A stretch of 64,000 bases of DNA from Umezawaea beigongshangensis (GCF_016464305.1 NZ_JAEIOJ010000003.1:469719-533718), one strand, 5' to 3'; shown: positions 32,439 to 43,232, numbered from the stretch's first letter. Made by a program: numbers and translations. Notes: generated by a model from the sequence alone, not told the origin.

Positions 32439-34283
32439 GTGGCACCTCCGGCCGGGCAGATCCGCCCAGCGAAGTACCTGGGCGCATTTGTCCTCATCGT
32501 GGTCGCGCTCTACGCCCTGGTGTTTCTCACCGGCGGTGGCAGCGCGATCCCCAAGCTCGGCATCGACCTGCAGGGCGGCACGCGCGTCACGCTGACGGCG
32601 CGCACCCCCGACGGTGGCACGCCGTCCGACGAATCGCTCGACCAGGCGCGCGGACTCATCGAGACCCGCGTCAACGGACTCGGCGTGTCCGGTGCGGAGG
32701 TCGTCCGCGACGGCACCAACCTGGTCATCACGGTTCCGGGTGACAACAGCGAGGGTGCCAAGAGCCTGGGCCAGACGGCCAAGCTCGCGTTCCGCAAGGT
32801 CGTCGGCTCGCCGATGCCGGTGCAGCCGCAGGCGCCCAGCACGACGCCCGCTCCGTCGGGCAGCGCCGACCCCGGCGCCGCGCCCACCTCGGGCAGCGCC
32901 GCGCCGAGCGAGTCGGTCGCGCCGAGCGAGTCCGCCTCCTCCCCGTCGTCGCCCGCGCCGCAGGGCCGCCCGGCACCGGCCCAGCAGGGCCAGCCGGCGC
33001 CGACGACGGAGCCCGCTCCGGCCTCGGAGACCCCGGCGCCCGAGGGCGACGCCGCCGCTCAGCCGCAGGTCGACTGCCAGAAGGTCTTCAACGGCGAGTA
33101 CTCCAGCGACGGCTCGCAGGCCATCCAGGAGGCCAAGACCTGCCGCCAGGACCCGCAGCTCGCGCAGCTCGACGCGCAGACCGTCCAGCAGGCCCTCGCC
33201 GCGTTCACCTGCCCCGTGGTCGACCCGCTGCTCGGCAACGACGACCCGAGCCTGCCGCTGATCACCTGCGACCAGGACCGCGTCACGAACTACCTGCTCG
33301 CCCCCGTGCAGCCGGCCGACCCGAACGAGACGCCGGACGACTACAGCACCTACACCCGCCTCACCGGTGAGGACATCAGCGACGCGAACGCGGGCAGCGA
33401 CCCGCAGGGCGCCGGCTTCATCGTCAGCCTGAACTTCGAGGGCGACGGCGGCGCGAAGTGGGGCAAGTTCACCTCGGCCAACGTCGGCCAGCAGGTCGCC
33501 GTGGTGCTCGACACGCAGGTCGTGTCGGCACCGAGCATCAACGAGGCGATCCTGGGCGGCCAGACCCAGATCTCGGGTCAGTTCACCCAGAGCGAGGCCA
33601 CGAACCTCGCGAACGTCCTGAAGTACGGCTCGCTGCCCCTGTCGTTCTCCGCCTCCGAGGCCGAGACCGTGTCCGCCACGCTCGGCCTGGCGTCGCTGGA
33701 GGCCGGCCTGATCGCCGGTGGCATCGGCCTGCTGCTGGTCTTCGTCTACTGCCTGTTCTACTACCGGATGCTCGGCCTGCTGACGATCCTGTCGCTGGTG
33801 CTGTCCGGTGTGATCGTCTACGGCGTGCTGGTGCTGCTCGGCCGCTGGATCGGGTTCACGCTCGACCTCGCGGGCATCGCCGGTTTCATCGTCGCGATCG
33901 GCATCACGGCTGACTCGTTCGTGGTGTTCTTCGAGCGGTTGAAGGACGAGGTCCGCGAGGGCCGCTCGTTCCGCTCCGCCGTGCCGCGCGCGTGGGTCCG
34001 CTCCCGCCGCACGATCCTGTCCGCCGACGCGGTCAGCTTCCTGGCCTCCGCGATCCTCTACGTGATCGCCGTCGGCCAGGTGAAGGGCTTCGCGTTCACG
34101 CTGGGCATGTCGACGGTCCTCGACCTGATCGTGGTGTTCCTGGTGACGCACCCGCTCGTCGCGATGGTGTCGAAGTCCAAGAAGCTCTCCCACCCGAAGC
34201 TCACCGGCCTGGGCGCGGCACAGCGCGCCGGCGCCGACGAGCGGGCCGTGGCCGCCAAGAGCACCGCCGTGAAGGAGGCCTGA
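32439..34283 (+). CDS. secD: Protein translocase subunit SecD
   Basis: 614 residues from GTG 32439. Helix 1 (about 14-31) and motif GIDLQGGTR (41-49) start the large external domain. A Pro/Ser/Ala/Thr-rich disordered insert (about 128-208) precedes the second half of that domain (GAGFIVSLNFEGDG). The last five helices contain ITADSFVVFFERLKDE. SecDF uses the proton motive force to pull proteins out of SecYEG. It sits between yajC and secF. About 200 bp upstream is non-coding and contains TACGCT at 32321-32326, a possible extra promoter. Confidence 0.95.
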   Translation: MAPPAGQIRPAKYLGAFVLIVVALYALVFLTGGGSAIPKLGIDLQGGTRVTLTARTPDGGTPSDESLDQARGLIETRVNGLGVSGAEVVRDGTNLVITVPGDNSEGAKSLGQTAKLAFRKVVGSPMPVQPQAPSTTPAPSGSADPGAAPTSGSAAPSESVAPSESASSPSSPAPQGRPAPAQQGQPAPTTEPAPASETPAPEGDAAAQPQVDCQKVFNGEYSSDGSQAIQEAKTCRQDPQLAQLDAQTVQQALAAFTCPVVDPLLGNDDPSLPLITCDQDRVTNYLLAPVQPADPNETPDDYSTYTRLTGEDISDANAGSDPQGAGFIVSLNFEGDGGAKWGKFTSANVGQQVAVVLDTQVVSAPSINEAILGGQTQISGQFTQSEATNLANVLKYGSLPLSFSASEAETVSATLGLASLEAGLIAGGIGLLLVFVYCLFYYRMLGLLTILSLVLSGVIVYGVLVLLGRWIGFTLDLAGIAGFIVAIGITADSFVVFFERLKDEVREGRSFRSAVPRAWVRSRRTILSADAVSFLASAILYVIAVGQVKGFAFTLGMSTVLDLIVVFLVTHPLVAMVSKSKKLSHPKLTGLGAAQRAGADERAVAAKSTAVKEA

Positions 34284-34284
34284 C

Positions 34285-35508
34285 GTGTCCAAGCCCGACA
34301 GCAGCAAGCCGGACACCACCGAGCCGACCCGCCGCAACGGCGTCCTGCACCGGCTCTACGTCGGTACCGGCGCGTTCGACATCGTCGGCAAGCGCAAGCG
34401 CTGGTACCTCCTGTTCGGGACGCTGGTCCTGATCTGCCTCGCCTCCCTGGTGTTCCGCGGCTTCAACCTCGGCATCGACTTCGAGGGCGGCACGCGCATC
34501 CAGCTCCCGGCGGCGAGCACGCAGGCCACCATCACCACCGAGGCCGTCGAGGACTCCTTCAGCAAGGCGGTCGGGCGCGACGCGGGCGTCGTCCAGCAGG
34601 TCGGCACCGGCGACACCGCCAGCATCCAGATCCGCACCGAGACGCTGGACCAGCAGCAGATCGCGCAGCTCAAGACCACGCTGAACGACGACCTGAAGCC
34701 GCGGGGCGGCATCGAGACGATCAGCGACAGCGCCGTGAGCGCGTCGTGGGGCGGTGAGATCACCCAGCAGGCCCTGATCGCGCTGCTGGTCTTCCTCGTC
34801 GCCGTCGTGCTCTTCCTGGTGCTGTACTTCGAGTTCGCCATGGCGATCGGCGCGCTCGTCGCGGTGCTGCACGACGTGGTGATCACCGCGGGCGTCTACT
34901 CGCTCGTCGGCTTCGAGGTCACCCCGGCCACGGTCGTCGGCCTGCTCACGATCCTCGGCTTCTCCCTGTACGACACCGTCGTGGTGTTCGACAAGGTCAA
35001 GGAGAACACCCGCGGCATCCTGGGCCTGACCAGGCGCACCTACGGCGAGGCGGCGAACCTCGCGGTCAACCAGACCCTGATGCGGTCGATCAACACCACG
35101 CTGATCGCGCTGCTCCCGGTCATCGGCCTGCTGGTCATCGGCGTCGGCCTGCTCGGCGTCGGCACGCTGAAGGACCTCGCGCTGGTGCAGCTCACCGGCA
35201 TGTTCGTCGGTGCCCTGTCGTCGATCTTCCTGGCCGCCCCCATCGCGGTGGACCTGAAGATGCGCAACCCGAAGTACCAGGCGCAGGCGCAGCGCGTCCG
35301 GGCCCGCCGGGACAACCTCGCCCGCAAGACGGCCCTCGCGGGCCGGGTGGTCACCGAGGACGACGAGGTCGAGTCGACCGACGACGAGGCGCTGTCCGCC
35401 GAGCTGCGCAGGGAGAGGGCGATGTCCGCGGCCGCGAGCACGCCCGCGCGCACCGCCAGGGCGACCGACGCCCGTCGTGGCCGTCCTACCGGCAAGAGGA
35501 ACCGTTGA
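34285..35508 (+). CDS. secF: Protein translocase subunit SecF
   Basis: 407 residues from GTG 34285, with GAAGGAGG at 34271-34278. Six membrane helices, the GIDFEGGTRIQLP motif near residue 66 and GFSLYDTVVVFDKVKENTR are family hallmarks. A charged cytoplasmic tail of about 85 residues follows the last helix. It works as a pair with SecD. Its TGA overlaps the TTG of apt. Confidence 0.95.
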   Translation: MSKPDSSKPDTTEPTRRNGVLHRLYVGTGAFDIVGKRKRWYLLFGTLVLICLASLVFRGFNLGIDFEGGTRIQLPAASTQATITTEAVEDSFSKAVGRDAGVVQQVGTGDTASIQIRTETLDQQQIAQLKTTLNDDLKPRGGIETISDSAVSASWGGEITQQALIALLVFLVAVVLFLVLYFEFAMAIGALVAVLHDVVITAGVYSLVGFEVTPATVVGLLTILGFSLYDTVVVFDKVKENTRGILGLTRRTYGEAANLAVNQTLMRSINTTLIALLPVIGLLVIGVGLLGVGTLKDLALVQLTGMFVGALSSIFLAAPIAVDLKMRNPKYQAQAQRVRARRDNLARKTALAGRVVTEDDEVESTDDEALSAELRRERAMSAAASTPARTARATDARRGRPTGKRNR

Positions 35509-36023
35509 AGCTCGACCGCGCCCTGGCGCTGATGCGCGAGGTCCCGGACTTCCCCTCACCGGGAGTGCTGTTCCGGGACCTCACGCCGGTCCTCGCCGAT
35601 CCGGACGCGCTCCGGGCCGTCGTGGACGCCCTGCAGGACCACATCCACCCCGACACCCGGCTCGTGGCGGCGATCGAGTCGCGGGGCTTCCTGCTGGGAG
35701 CCCCGCTGGGGTACGGGTGGCACTACGGCGTGGTGCCGCTGCGCAAGCCGGGCAAGCTGCCGGCCGTCGCGGACCGGGTCTCCTACGACCTGGAGTACGG
35801 CACCGCCGAGCTGGAGCTGCCCTCCGGCGCCGTCCAGCCCGGTCAGCACGTCGTCGTCCTGGACGACGTGCTGGCCACCGGTGGCACCGCGGAGGCGGCG
35901 TGCACGCTCGTCGAGCGCGCGGGCGGCATCGTGACCGGCGTCTCGGTGGTCCTGGAGATCTCCTCTCTGGGCGGTCGTGCTCGACTAGCGGGACGGAACG
36001 TGAACGCGCTGCTCGCCGTGTGA
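35505..36023 (+). CDS. apt: Adenine phosphoribosyltransferase
   Basis: 172 residues from TTG 35505, coupled to secF by a TTGA overlap. FPSPGVLFRDLTPVLADP at the start and the PRPP-binding VVVLDDVLATGGTAEAA near residue 120 identify the enzyme that makes AMP from adenine and PRPP. Its position between secF and relA is conserved in actinobacteria. Confidence 0.94.
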   Translation: MKLDRALALMREVPDFPSPGVLFRDLTPVLADPDALRAVVDALQDHIHPDTRLVAAIESRGFLLGAPLGYGWHYGVVPLRKPGKLPAVADRVSYDLEYGTAELELPSGAVQPGQHVVVLDDVLATGGTAEAACTLVERAGGIVTGVSVVLEISSLGGRARLAGRNVNALLAV

Positions 36024-36042
36024 GACCGCGCGCTCGTCGCTC

Positions 36043-36080
36043 CCGAGAACGGTGTCCGCGCTCGCCGGGGTTATTCTCGG
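36043..36080 (+). promoter_or_regulatory. Inverted repeat with -10-like TATTCT before relA
   Basis: CCGAGAA (36043-36049) and TTCTCGG (36074-36080) are complementary. TATTCT at 36072-36077 overlaps the second arm and could be a -10 about 90 bp upstream of relA. Confidence 0.3.
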
Positions 36081-36164
36081 AGTCCGGGTCGTAGACAGCA
36101 CCGACTCGGACCCTCGTTACCGGCGGGACCCCTCCCGGCCGGTGCCCGAGACCGAGGAGCGTGG

Positions 36165-38468
36165 TTGAGCCAGGACACCGAACCGGCAGCGCCGACTCCC
36201 GCCGCCACCGAGCGGCAGGTCCCGTCGGCGACGCGTCGCGTGCGCGCCCGCCTCGCGCGCCGCATCACCGCCCAGCGAGCGGCGCCGGTCAAGCAGGTCC
36301 TCGAACCGCTGGCCGCCGTTCACCGCGACCTGCACCCGAAGGCCGACCTGGCGCTGCTCCAGCACGCGTACGACGTGGCCGAGGAGAAGCACCGGCCGCA
36401 GCGCCGCAAGTCGGGCGACCCCTACATCACCCACCCGCTCGCCGTGGCGACGATCCTCGGCGAGCTGGGCATGGACACCACGACGCTCGTCGCGGCGCTG
36501 CTGCACGACACCGTCGAGGACACGGACTACTCGCTGGAGCAGCTCAAGGCCGACTTCGGCGAGGAGGTCGCGCGCCTGGTCGACGGCGTCACCAAGCTCG
36601 ACAAGGTCAAGCTGGGCGCGGCGGCCGAGGCGGAGACCATCCGCAAGATGGTCATCGCGATGGCCCGCGACCCGCGGGTGCTGGTGATCAAGCTGGCCGA
36701 CCGGCTGCACAACATGCGCACCATGCGCTTCCTGCCGCCGGAGAAGCAGGCCCGCAAGGCCCGCGAGACGCTGGAGGTGCTGGCCCCGCTGGCGCACCGG
36801 CTGGGCATGGCCACGGTGAAGTGGGAGCTGGAGGACCTCGCGTTCGCGATCCTCCAGCCGAAGAAGTACGACGAGATCGTGCGGCTGGTCGCCAACCGCG
36901 CGCCGTCGCGCGACACGTACCTCAGCGGCGTGATCACGGAGCTGTCCGGCCAGCTGGAGACCGCGCGGATCACCGCGAAGGTCGAGGGCAGGCCCAAGCA
37001 CTACTACTCGATCAACCAGAAGATGATCGTCCGCGGCCGGGAGTTCGACGACATCCACGACCTCGTGGGCGTGCGCATCCAGGTCGACGAGGTGCGCGAC
37101 TGCTACGCCGCGATGGGCGTCGTGCACGCCCTGTGGCAGCCGATGCCCGGTCGTTTCAAGGACTACATCGCCCAGCCGCGCTTCGGCGTGTACCGCTCGC
37201 TGCACACGACCGTCATCGGGCCGGACGGCAAGCCGCTGGAGGTGCAGATCCGCACCTACGAGATGCACCGCACCGCCGAGTACGGCATCGCGGCGCACTG
37301 GCGGTACAAGGAGACGCGCGGCACGCACAGCGGCAAGGGCGTCGAGGTCGACGAGATGGCGTGGATGCGCCAGCTGCTCGACTGGCAGCGCGAGGCCGCC
37401 GACCCCGGCGAGTTCCTGGAGTCGCTGCGCTACGACCTCGCGACCCGCGAGATCTTCGTGTTCACCCCCAAGGGCGACGTGCACACGCTGCCCGTGGGGT
37501 CCACGCCGGTCGACTTCGCCTACGCGGTGCACACCGAGGTGGGGCACCGCTGCATCGGAGCCCGCGTCAACGGCCGGCTCGTCGCCCTGGAGCGCAAGCT
37601 CGAGAACGGCGAGGTCGTCGAGATCTTCACCTCCAAGGCGGAGGGCGCCGGTCCCACCAGGGACTGGCTGTCGTTCGCCGCGTCTCCCCGCGCCAAGGCC
37701 AAGATCAAGCAGTGGTTCGCGAAGGAGCGCAAGGAAGAAGCGATCGAGATCGGCAAGGACGCGATCACCAAGGAGGTCCGCCGCGTCGGTCTGCCGCTCC
37801 AGCGGCTCGTGTCCGCCGACTCGATGAACGCCCTGTCGAAGGAGCTGCACTACCCCGACATGTCGTCGCTGTACGCGGCGGTGGGGGAGGGGCACACCTC
37901 GGCCAGGCACGTCGTGCAGCGGCTCGTGGCGCTGCTCGGCGGCGTCGACCACGCCGAGGAGGAGCTGGCCGAGCGGTCCACGCCGTCCACGGTCACCCGT
38001 CGCAGGGTCACCGGCGACGCCGGTGTGGTGGTCAAGGACGCCGGTGACGTGTGGGTCAAGCTCGCCCGGTGCTGCACGCCCGTGCCCGGTGACGACATCC
38101 TCGGGTTCGTCACCCGCGGTGGCGGGGTCAGCGTGCACCGCACCGACTGCACGAACGCCGACGACCTCATGGGCTCGCCCGAGCGGCTGCTGGACGTGGA
38201 GTGGGCGCCGTCGTCGTCCTCGGTGTTCCTCGTCGCCATCCAGGTGGAGGCGCTGGACCGGCACCGGCTGCTGTCCGACGTGACGAAGGTGCTCGCCGAC
38301 GAGAAGGTGAACATCCTGTCGGCGTCGGTGACGACGTCCCGCGACCGGGTGGCCGTCAGCCGGTTCACCTTCGAGATGGGCGACCCCAAGCACCTCGGGC
38401 ACGTGCTCAAGGCCGTGCGCAGCATCGAGGGCGTGTACGACGTGTACCGCGTGACGTCTGCCTCGTGA
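36165..38468 (+). CDS. relA: Bifunctional (p)ppGpp synthetase/hydrolase
   Basis: 767 residues from TTG 36165, with GAGGA upstream. The HD hydrolase domain (HDTVED, His114/Asp115), synthetase domain ([27 protein letters not shown]), TGS domain ([25 protein letters not shown]), a helical/zinc-finger region with Cys-Cys ([11 protein letters not shown]), and a C-terminal ACT domain are all intact. The enzyme should both make and degrade (p)ppGpp in response to amino-acid starvation. Its stop lies in a run of GTGACGTC repeats. Confidence 0.95.
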   Translation: MSQDTEPAAPTPAATERQVPSATRRVRARLARRITAQRAAPVKQVLEPLAAVHRDLHPKADLALLQHAYDVAEEKHRPQRRKSGDPYITHPLAVATILGELGMDTTTLVAALLHDTVEDTDYSLEQLKADFGEEVARLVDGVTKLDKVKLGAAAEAETIRKMVIAMARDPRVLVIKLADRLHNMRTMRFLPPEKQARKARETLEVLAPLAHRLGMATVKWELEDLAFAILQPKKYDEIVRLVANRAPSRDTYLSGVITELSGQLETARITAKVEGRPKHYYSINQKMIVRGREFDDIHDLVGVRIQVDEVRDCYAAMGVVHALWQPMPGRFKDYIAQPRFGVYRSLHTTVIGPDGKPLEVQIRTYEMHRTAEYGIAAHWRYKETRGTHSGKGVEVDEMAWMRQLLDWQREAADPGEFLESLRYDLATREIFVFTPKGDVHTLPVGSTPVDFAYAVHTEVGHRCIGARVNGRLVALERKLENGEVVEIFTSKAEGAGPTRDWLSFAASPRAKAKIKQWFAKERKEEAIEIGKDAITKEVRRVGLPLQRLVSADSMNALSKELHYPDMSSLYAAVGEGHTSARHVVQRLVALLGGVDHAEEELAERSTPSTVTRRRVTGDAGVVVKDAGDVWVKLARCCTPVPGDDILGFVTRGGGVSVHRTDCTNADDLMGSPERLLDVEWAPSSSSVFLVAIQVEALDRHRLLSDVTKVLADEKVNILSASVTTSRDRVAVSRFTFEMGDPKHLGHVLKAVRSIEGVYDVYRVTSAS

Positions 38469-38515
38469 CGTCACGCGGTGTGACGTCTGCGGCGTGACGT
38501 CAGCGGCGTGACAGC
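38451..38515. repeat. GTGACGTC repeat, five copies with 14-15-bp period
   Basis: GTGACGTC occurs at 38451, 38465, 38480 and 38494, and GTGACAGC at 38508. The second copy contains the relA stop codon. TGACGTCA palindromes lie at copies 2 and 4. Confidence 0.75.
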
Positions 38516-38573
38516 GGGGAGCGGCAGACTTCCCGGCAACCGGCTCGTGGGGGAACTCTCCACGACGGGGAAG

Positions 38574-38614
38574 CACGAGGGGCCCGGCGCATCGCGCGCG
38601 CCGGGCCCCTCGTG
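38574..38614. terminator. Bidirectional terminator between relA and the cyclophilin gene
   Basis: 17-bp perfect arms (38574-38590 and 38598-38614) with a 7-nt loop, between convergent genes. Confidence 0.75.
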
Positions 38615-38627
38615 TCGTCTGGTCGTG

Positions 38628-39488
38628 CTAGGCCAGGACGGTGGCCGAGGTGATCTGCACCGGGGTCTTCGGCGAGCCGTCGCCCTCCTGGGTGGCGCGG
38701 ATCGTGCCCGCGTTGGCCACCTCGTCGACCAGCTTCAGGCTCTCCGGGTCCACCGAGCCGAACACCGTGTAGCTCGCGGGGAGCTGCGCGTTGCCGTAGA
38801 CGACGAAGAACTGGCTGCCGTTGGTGTCGGGGCCCGAGTTCGCCATCGCCAGCATGCCGCGGCCGTAGGTCAGCTCCGGGAACACCTCGTCCTTGAAGCT
38901 GTAGCCGGGACCGCCGCTGCCCTGCGCGGTCGGGTCACCGCACTGGAGGACCTGGAGGCCCTCGGACGTGGTGAGCCGGTGGCACGAGGTGTCGTTGAAG
39001 TAGTTCTGCTGCGCCAGCGACACGAAGCTGTTCACGGCGCACGGCGCGAGCGCGCGGTCCAGCGTGAACTTCAGGTCGCCGACCGAGGTGCCCAGCGTGA
39101 CACCGACGGTTCCCTCGGCGGGGACCTGCCCGGCGGCGGGTGCGTTGACCTGCTTGCTGGCCGGTTCGGCGCCCGCCGGGTACTCGCAGCTCGCCGGCGA
39201 GGGCAGGGGGGTGGGCCGCTTGGGCATCGCGGCGATCTCGGTCGGGATCGCCGCGGGCTTGTCCACGACCTCCGAGGGCTCGGCGGTGCTGCTCGCCGCA
39301 GCCTCGGCGTCGCCGCTGCCCCAGTCGCGCGTCGCCAGGAAGTAGACGCCGCCGGCGACCACCAGCACGGCGACCGAGGTCAGTGCGACAGCGGTGATGC
39401 GACGGCGCTTCTGCCTCTCCGCTCGGCGGACGAGTTGACGCTCCAGCTTCCGCTTTGCCTGCTCGCGGCGCTGCTCGTTGGTCGGCAC
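38628..39488 (-). CDS. Membrane-anchored peptidyl-prolyl cis-trans isomerase (cyclophilin)
   Basis: 286 residues from GTG 39488. A basic cytoplasmic segment (residues 1-30), one helix (31-51) and a flexible Ala/Pro-rich linker lead to an extracytoplasmic cyclophilin domain (about 125-286). [50 protein letters not shown] and YTVFGSV are family motifs. The usual catalytic Arg region is CHRLT. It should help fold exported proteins. Cys residues at SCHRL and LQCGD may form a disulphide. The start has GGGAGCAG upstream. The same gene follows relA in related actinobacteria. Confidence 0.9.
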   Translation of the reverse strand: MPTNEQRREQAKRKLERQLVRRAERQKRRRITAVALTSVAVLVVAGGVYFLATRDWGSGDAEAAASSTAEPSEVVDKPAAIPTEIAAMPKRPTPLPSPASCEYPAGAEPASKQVNAPAAGQVPAEGTVGVTLGTSVGDLKFTLDRALAPCAVNSFVSLAQQNYFNDTSCHRLTTSEGLQVLQCGDPTAQGSGGPGYSFKDEVFPELTYGRGMLAMANSGPDTNGSQFFVVYGNAQLPASYTVFGSVDPESLKLVDEVANAGTIRATQEGDGSPKTPVQITSATVLA

Positions 39489-39658
39489 CTGCTCCCTCCC
39501 CGGGGATTCGTGCTGCTCGTGGGTGGTCGTCGGCTGGCATCCTATTGCCATCACCTGTGAGGTCCGTGTGCTGGTCGTCGCGCGCGCCCCTCCCGCTACG
39601 CTGGTCCTGCGGTTCCGCTGGAATTCGTTGTCGTTCTGTTGCCTCCGGAGGTCTGCCA

Positions 39659-40357
39659 GTGCTCGTCATCGGGTTCCCGACCGGGGCCCTGCAGGCCAAC
39701 TGCTACCTGCTGGCCCCCGAGAAGGGCGGGCCGTGCGTGGTGGTCGACCCTGGGCAGGACGCCGTCGAGCCGATCGCGGAGGCCCTGCGCGAGCACCGGC
39801 TGTCGCCGGTCGCCGTGCTGCTCACCCACGGGCACTTCGACCACTCGTTCTCCGTCGCGCCCGTCTGCGACGGCAACGACGTCCCCGCCTGGATCCACCC
39901 GGACGACGAGGCGATGCTGGCGGACCCGATGCTCGGCCTCAGCGCGGAGTCGCGGGCGTTCTTCGGCGGTCAGCTGGAGATGCGCGCGCCCCGCGAGGTG
40001 CGCTCGCTGGCCGACGGCGCCGAACTGGACCTCGCCGGGTTGACGATGACCGTCGACCACACGCCGGGCCATACCGGCGGGTCGGTGATGTTCCGCGCCG
40101 GCACGCAGGAGGGCGGACGGCTCGTGCTGTCCGGGGACACCCTCTTCGCCGGCTCCGTCGGACGCACCGACCTGCCGGGCGGAGATCACCGGAGGATGCT
40201 GGCGTCACTGCGCGACAAGGTGCTGACGCTGCACGACGACACGGTGGTGCTGCCCGGCCACGGGCCCACGACGACCATCGGCCGCGAGCGCGCGAGCAAC
40301 CCGTTCCTGCTGGAACTGGGCGCGGACGCACCGGCCACCCCGCACCGAGGACTGTAG
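39659..40357 (+). CDS. MBL-fold metallohydrolase (glyoxalase II-like)
   Basis: 232 residues from GTG 39659, with CGGAGG at 39646-39651. The metal motif THGHFDH (56-62), the later [15 protein letters not shown] and LPGHGPTT identify a two-metal hydrolase of the YcbL/GloB-like group, probably acting on thioesters such as S-lactoylglutathione analogues or mycothiol conjugates. TACGCT at 39596-39601 is a candidate -10. hisS starts 3 bp after the stop. Confidence 0.88.
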   Translation: MLVIGFPTGALQANCYLLAPEKGGPCVVVDPGQDAVEPIAEALREHRLSPVAVLLTHGHFDHSFSVAPVCDGNDVPAWIHPDDEAMLADPMLGLSAESRAFFGGQLEMRAPREVRSLADGAELDLAGLTMTVDHTPGHTGGSVMFRAGTQEGGRLVLSGDTLFAGSVGRTDLPGGDHRRMLASLRDKVLTLHDDTVVLPGHGPTTTIGRERASNPFLLELGADAPATPHRGL

Positions 40358-40359
40358 AA

Positions 40360-41637
40360 GTGACTTCATCCGGCATCACCCCCTTCCAGGCGCCCAAGGG
40401 CGTCCCCGACTACTTCCCGCCGGTCTCGGCGTCGTTCGCCGCCGTGCGCGACACCCTGGTCGAGTCGGCCCGGCGTGCCGGGTACGGCCACGTCGAGCTG
40501 CCGGTCTTCGAGGAGACCGCGCTGTTCGCGCGCGGCGTCGGCGAGTCGACCGACGTCGTGAGCAAGGAGATGTACACCTTCGCCGACCGCGGCGACCGCT
40601 CGGTGACGCTGCGTCCCGAGGGCACGGCCGGCGTGATGCGCGCTGTCGTCGAGCACGGCCTGGACCGCGGTTCGCTGCCGGTGAAGCTGTGCTACGCCGG
40701 GCCGTTCTTCCGCTACGAGCGCCCGCAGGCGGGCCGCTACCGCCAGCTCCAGCAGGTCGGCGTCGAGGCGATCGGCGTGGACGACCCCGCGCTCGACGCC
40801 GAGGTCATCGCCGTCGCCGACGCCGGTTTCCGCGCGCTGGGCCTGACCGGCTACCGGCTGGAGATGACGTCGCTGGGCGACTCCACCTGCCGCCCGCAGT
40901 ACCGGGAGAAGCTCCAGGCGTTCCTCGCCGCCCTGCCGCTGGACGAGGAGACCCGCCGCCGCGCGGAGATCAACCCGCTGCGCGTGCTGGACGACAAGCG
41001 TCCCGAGGTGCGGGAGATGGTCGCCGACGCGCCGCTGATGGTGGACAACCTGTCGCCGGAGACGCGGGAGCACTACGAGCAGGTCAAGGGGTACTTGAGC
41101 GCGCTGGGCGTGAAGTACGTCGAGAACCCGCGGATGGTGCGCGGCCTGGACTACTACACGAAGACGACGTTCGAGTTCGTGCACGACGGCCTGGGCGCGC
41201 AGTCCGGCATCGGCGGCGGCGGGCACTACGACGGGCTCATGGAGCAGCTCGGCGGGCAGCCGCTGGCCGGTGTCGGCTTCGGGCTGGGCGTGGACCGCAC
41301 GTTGCTGGCGTGCCGGGCCGAGGGCATCACGCCCGGTGACGTGACGCGCTGCGACGTCTTCGGCGTGCCGCTGGGCGACGCGGCCAAGGGCCGGGTGGTG
41401 GCGCTCGCGGGTGAGCTGCGCGCCGCGGGCGTGCGGACCGACCTCGCCTACGGCGGTCGCGGCCTCAAGGGCGCGATGAAGGCCGCGGACAAGTCGGGCG
41501 CGCGGTTCGCCCTGGTGCTCGGCGACCGGGACATCGAGGCCGGTGCGGCGCAGCTCAAGGAACTGGCCACGGGTGAGCAGCGGCAGATCCCGCTGGACGG
41601 GGCCGTGGCCGCCGTGCTGGAGGCGCTGGGCCGGTGA
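40360..41637 (+). CDS. hisS: Histidyl-tRNA synthetase
   Basis: 425 residues from GTG 40360. It starts [14 protein letters not shown] and contains class-II motifs [11 protein letters not shown] (motif 2 region [18 protein letters not shown]), the histidine-binding [11 protein letters not shown] and [10 protein letters not shown] (motif 3). The anticodon-binding domain is at the C-terminus. It charges tRNA-His. The start is 2 nt after the previous stop codon, without room for an ideal ribosome site, so it is probably coupled to the MBL gene. Confidence 0.95.
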   Translation: MTSSGITPFQAPKGVPDYFPPVSASFAAVRDTLVESARRAGYGHVELPVFEETALFARGVGESTDVVSKEMYTFADRGDRSVTLRPEGTAGVMRAVVEHGLDRGSLPVKLCYAGPFFRYERPQAGRYRQLQQVGVEAIGVDDPALDAEVIAVADAGFRALGLTGYRLEMTSLGDSTCRPQYREKLQAFLAALPLDEETRRRAEINPLRVLDDKRPEVREMVADAPLMVDNLSPETREHYEQVKGYLSALGVKYVENPRMVRGLDYYTKTTFEFVHDGLGAQSGIGGGGHYDGLMEQLGGQPLAGVGFGLGVDRTLLACRAEGITPGDVTRCDVFGVPLGDAAKGRVVALAGELRAAGVRTDLAYGGRGLKGAMKAADKSGARFALVLGDRDIEAGAAQLKELATGEQRQIPLDGAVAAVLEALGR

Positions 41638-42296
41638 GCGACGAGACCGAGGGCTCCGCACAGCCGTCGACCGCGGAGGAGCGCGTACCGCTGGACCTGC
41701 TCGACCCGGCCACGGTGCGCAAGCGCGCCCGCATGGTCGGCATCGGCGCGGTGCTGATCGCCGGTGCGATCGGTGGTCTCGTGGGGCTGATCGGCGGGCG
41801 CACCGCCGGTCTGGTCGCCGCGGCGATCGTGGGCCTGCCCCTGCTGATGCTCGCGTGGAGCGAGGCGCGGCGGCGGGTGTGGCTCCAGGGCACCGTCCTG
41901 TCCGTGCGGGCCTTCGGGACGCGCTCGGTCGACCTGCACGGCGCGGAGAAGATCGACCTGCTGGTGACGGACGTGCGCGGCAGCAGGACGATGGGGCTCC
42001 TCGTCAGCGGTGGCCGCAAGGCGATCAACCTGGCGCTCGCGATCTACGCGGGCACGGGCGGGCGCGAGCTGGGCGTGTTCCCGCTGCGCCGCCTCGCCGA
42101 CGTCCTCGCGGGCCGCGGCGACGCCAGGGGACTCGTGTACTCGGGCCTGCTGGTGGCGCAGCTGCGGGCGGAGGCGCGCGGCGAGGCGGCGGCCGACCGG
42201 CCGCTGTACCGCCTGGGGTCGCTCGCGCCGCAGGGCCGGATCGCGCAGAAGCTCCACCCGGACGCCGTGTCGCGCTTCGTGACCACGCTGGACTGA
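41634..42296 (+). CDS. Two-helix membrane protein of unknown function
   Basis: 220 residues from GTG 41634, overlapping the hisS stop by 4 nt. An acidic N-terminus is followed by two hydrophobic helices ([20 protein letters not shown], then [17 protein letters not shown]) and a soluble C-terminal domain ([35 protein letters not shown]). Proteins of this type follow hisS in related actinobacteria; the function is unknown. Confidence 0.75.
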   Translation: MSDETEGSAQPSTAEERVPLDLLDPATVRKRARMVGIGAVLIAGAIGGLVGLIGGRTAGLVAAAIVGLPLLMLAWSEARRRVWLQGTVLSVRAFGTRSVDLHGAEKIDLLVTDVRGSRTMGLLVSGGRKAINLALAIYAGTGGRELGVFPLRRLADVLAGRGDARGLVYSGLLVAQLRAEARGEAAADRPLYRLGSLAPQGRIAQKLHPDAVSRFVTTLD

Positions 42297-42300
42297 CGCG

Positions 42301-42400
42301 GCGGCTCAGCCGGACGAGCCGCTCGGCGGCTCAGCCGAACGAGCCGCTCGGCGGCTCAGCCGAACAAGCCGCTCGGCGGCTCAGCCGAACAAGCCGCTCG
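42301..42400. repeat. 25-bp tandem repeat, four copies, with internal hairpin potential
   Basis: Units at 42301, 42326, 42351 and 42376 share the pattern GCGGCTCAGCCG-n-ACnAGCCGCTCG. Within and between units GAGCCGC can pair with GCGGCTC. The array fills the gap between two convergent genes and runs into the last codons of the minus-strand gene. Confidence 0.85.
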
Positions 42401-43232
42401 GCGGCGTCGGGGACGGCGCCGCCGTCGCGTCGGTCACCGGCTTGCGACCGCTGGTGAAGCGGGTGAGGGCCGCGCCCTCCAGCAGTCGGCCCTGGAACAC
42501 GTCGCCCGCCGCGTGCCTGGTGAGCGCGGCGATCGGCAGCGGCTGGTGGCTGCCGACGATCACGACGTTGCCGAAGCGGCGCCCGTTCAGCGTCCCCGGA
42601 TCGCTGATCGCGCACACGTGCTCGAACACGGCGGTGGCGTTGGCGATCTGGGAGCGGGCGTACTCCAGCGGCCACGTGTCGCCGACGTTGGCCACGAACA
42701 CCCCGCCGGAGCGCAGCACCCGGTCGGCGTCGCGCACGTACTCCCGCGTGGTCAGGTGCGCCGGTGTCGTGGCGCGGGCGAACACGTCGCTGATCACCAC
42801 GTCGAAGGCGTCGTCCGGCGCCCGCGACATGACCTCGCGGGCGTCGCCGTGCCGGATGCGGATGCGCGACCCGCGGTCGACCGGCAGCTCGCGGCGCACC
42901 AGTTCGACGAGCGCGGCGTCGGCCTCGACGACCTGCTGGCTCGATCCAGGCCGCGTGGCGGCGACGTAGCGCGGCAGCGTCAGCGCCCCGCCGCCCAGGT
43001 GCAGCACCCGCAGCGACTCGCCGCGCGGCGCGGTGTGGTCGAGGACGTGGCCGATCCGCCGGGTGTACTCGAACAGCAGGTACGACGGGTCGTCGAGGTC
43101 CACGTGCGACTGCGGGGTGCCGTCCACGGTGAGCTCCCACGCGCGCTGCCGGTGCTCGTCGGGCACGAGCCTGGCCACGCCGAAGTCGACCTGTGCCGTG
43201 ATCGTGCCGGGAATCTCGCGCTGTCGTCCCAC
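42381..43232 (-). CDS. Spermidine-synthase-like methyltransferase-fold protein
   Basis: 283 residues from GTG 43232. The sequence DPSYLLFEYTRRIGHVLD, LRVLHLGGGALTLPRYVAA (SAM/dcSAM-binding motif), EADAALVELVRRELP and VVISDVF resembles the actinobacterial soluble spermidine-synthase family. The usual catalytic Asp pair is only partly recognisable, so aminopropyl transfer is not certain. The last residues (TPPSGLFG) are encoded by the 25-bp repeat, which suggests that the C-terminus was remodelled by repeat expansion. Confidence 0.75.
   Translation of the reverse strand: MGRQREIPGTITAQVDFGVARLVPDEHRQRAWELTVDGTPQSHVDLDDPSYLLFEYTRRIGHVLDHTAPRGESLRVLHLGGGALTLPRYVAATRPGSSQQVVEADAALVELVRRELPVDRGSRIRIRHGDAREVMSRAPDDAFDVVISDVFARATTPAHLTTREYVRDADRVLRSGGVFVANVGDTWPLEYARSQIANATAVFEHVCAISDPGTLNGRRFGNVVIVGSHQPLPIAALTRHAAGDVFQGRLLEGAALTRFTSGRKPVTDATAAPSPTPPSGLFG

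Noticed and set aside
38465..38501. TGACGTCA as a eukaryote-type CRE or a known operator
   Set aside because: It is part of a short-period repeat at a stop codon, and no bacterial regulator with this site is evident here.
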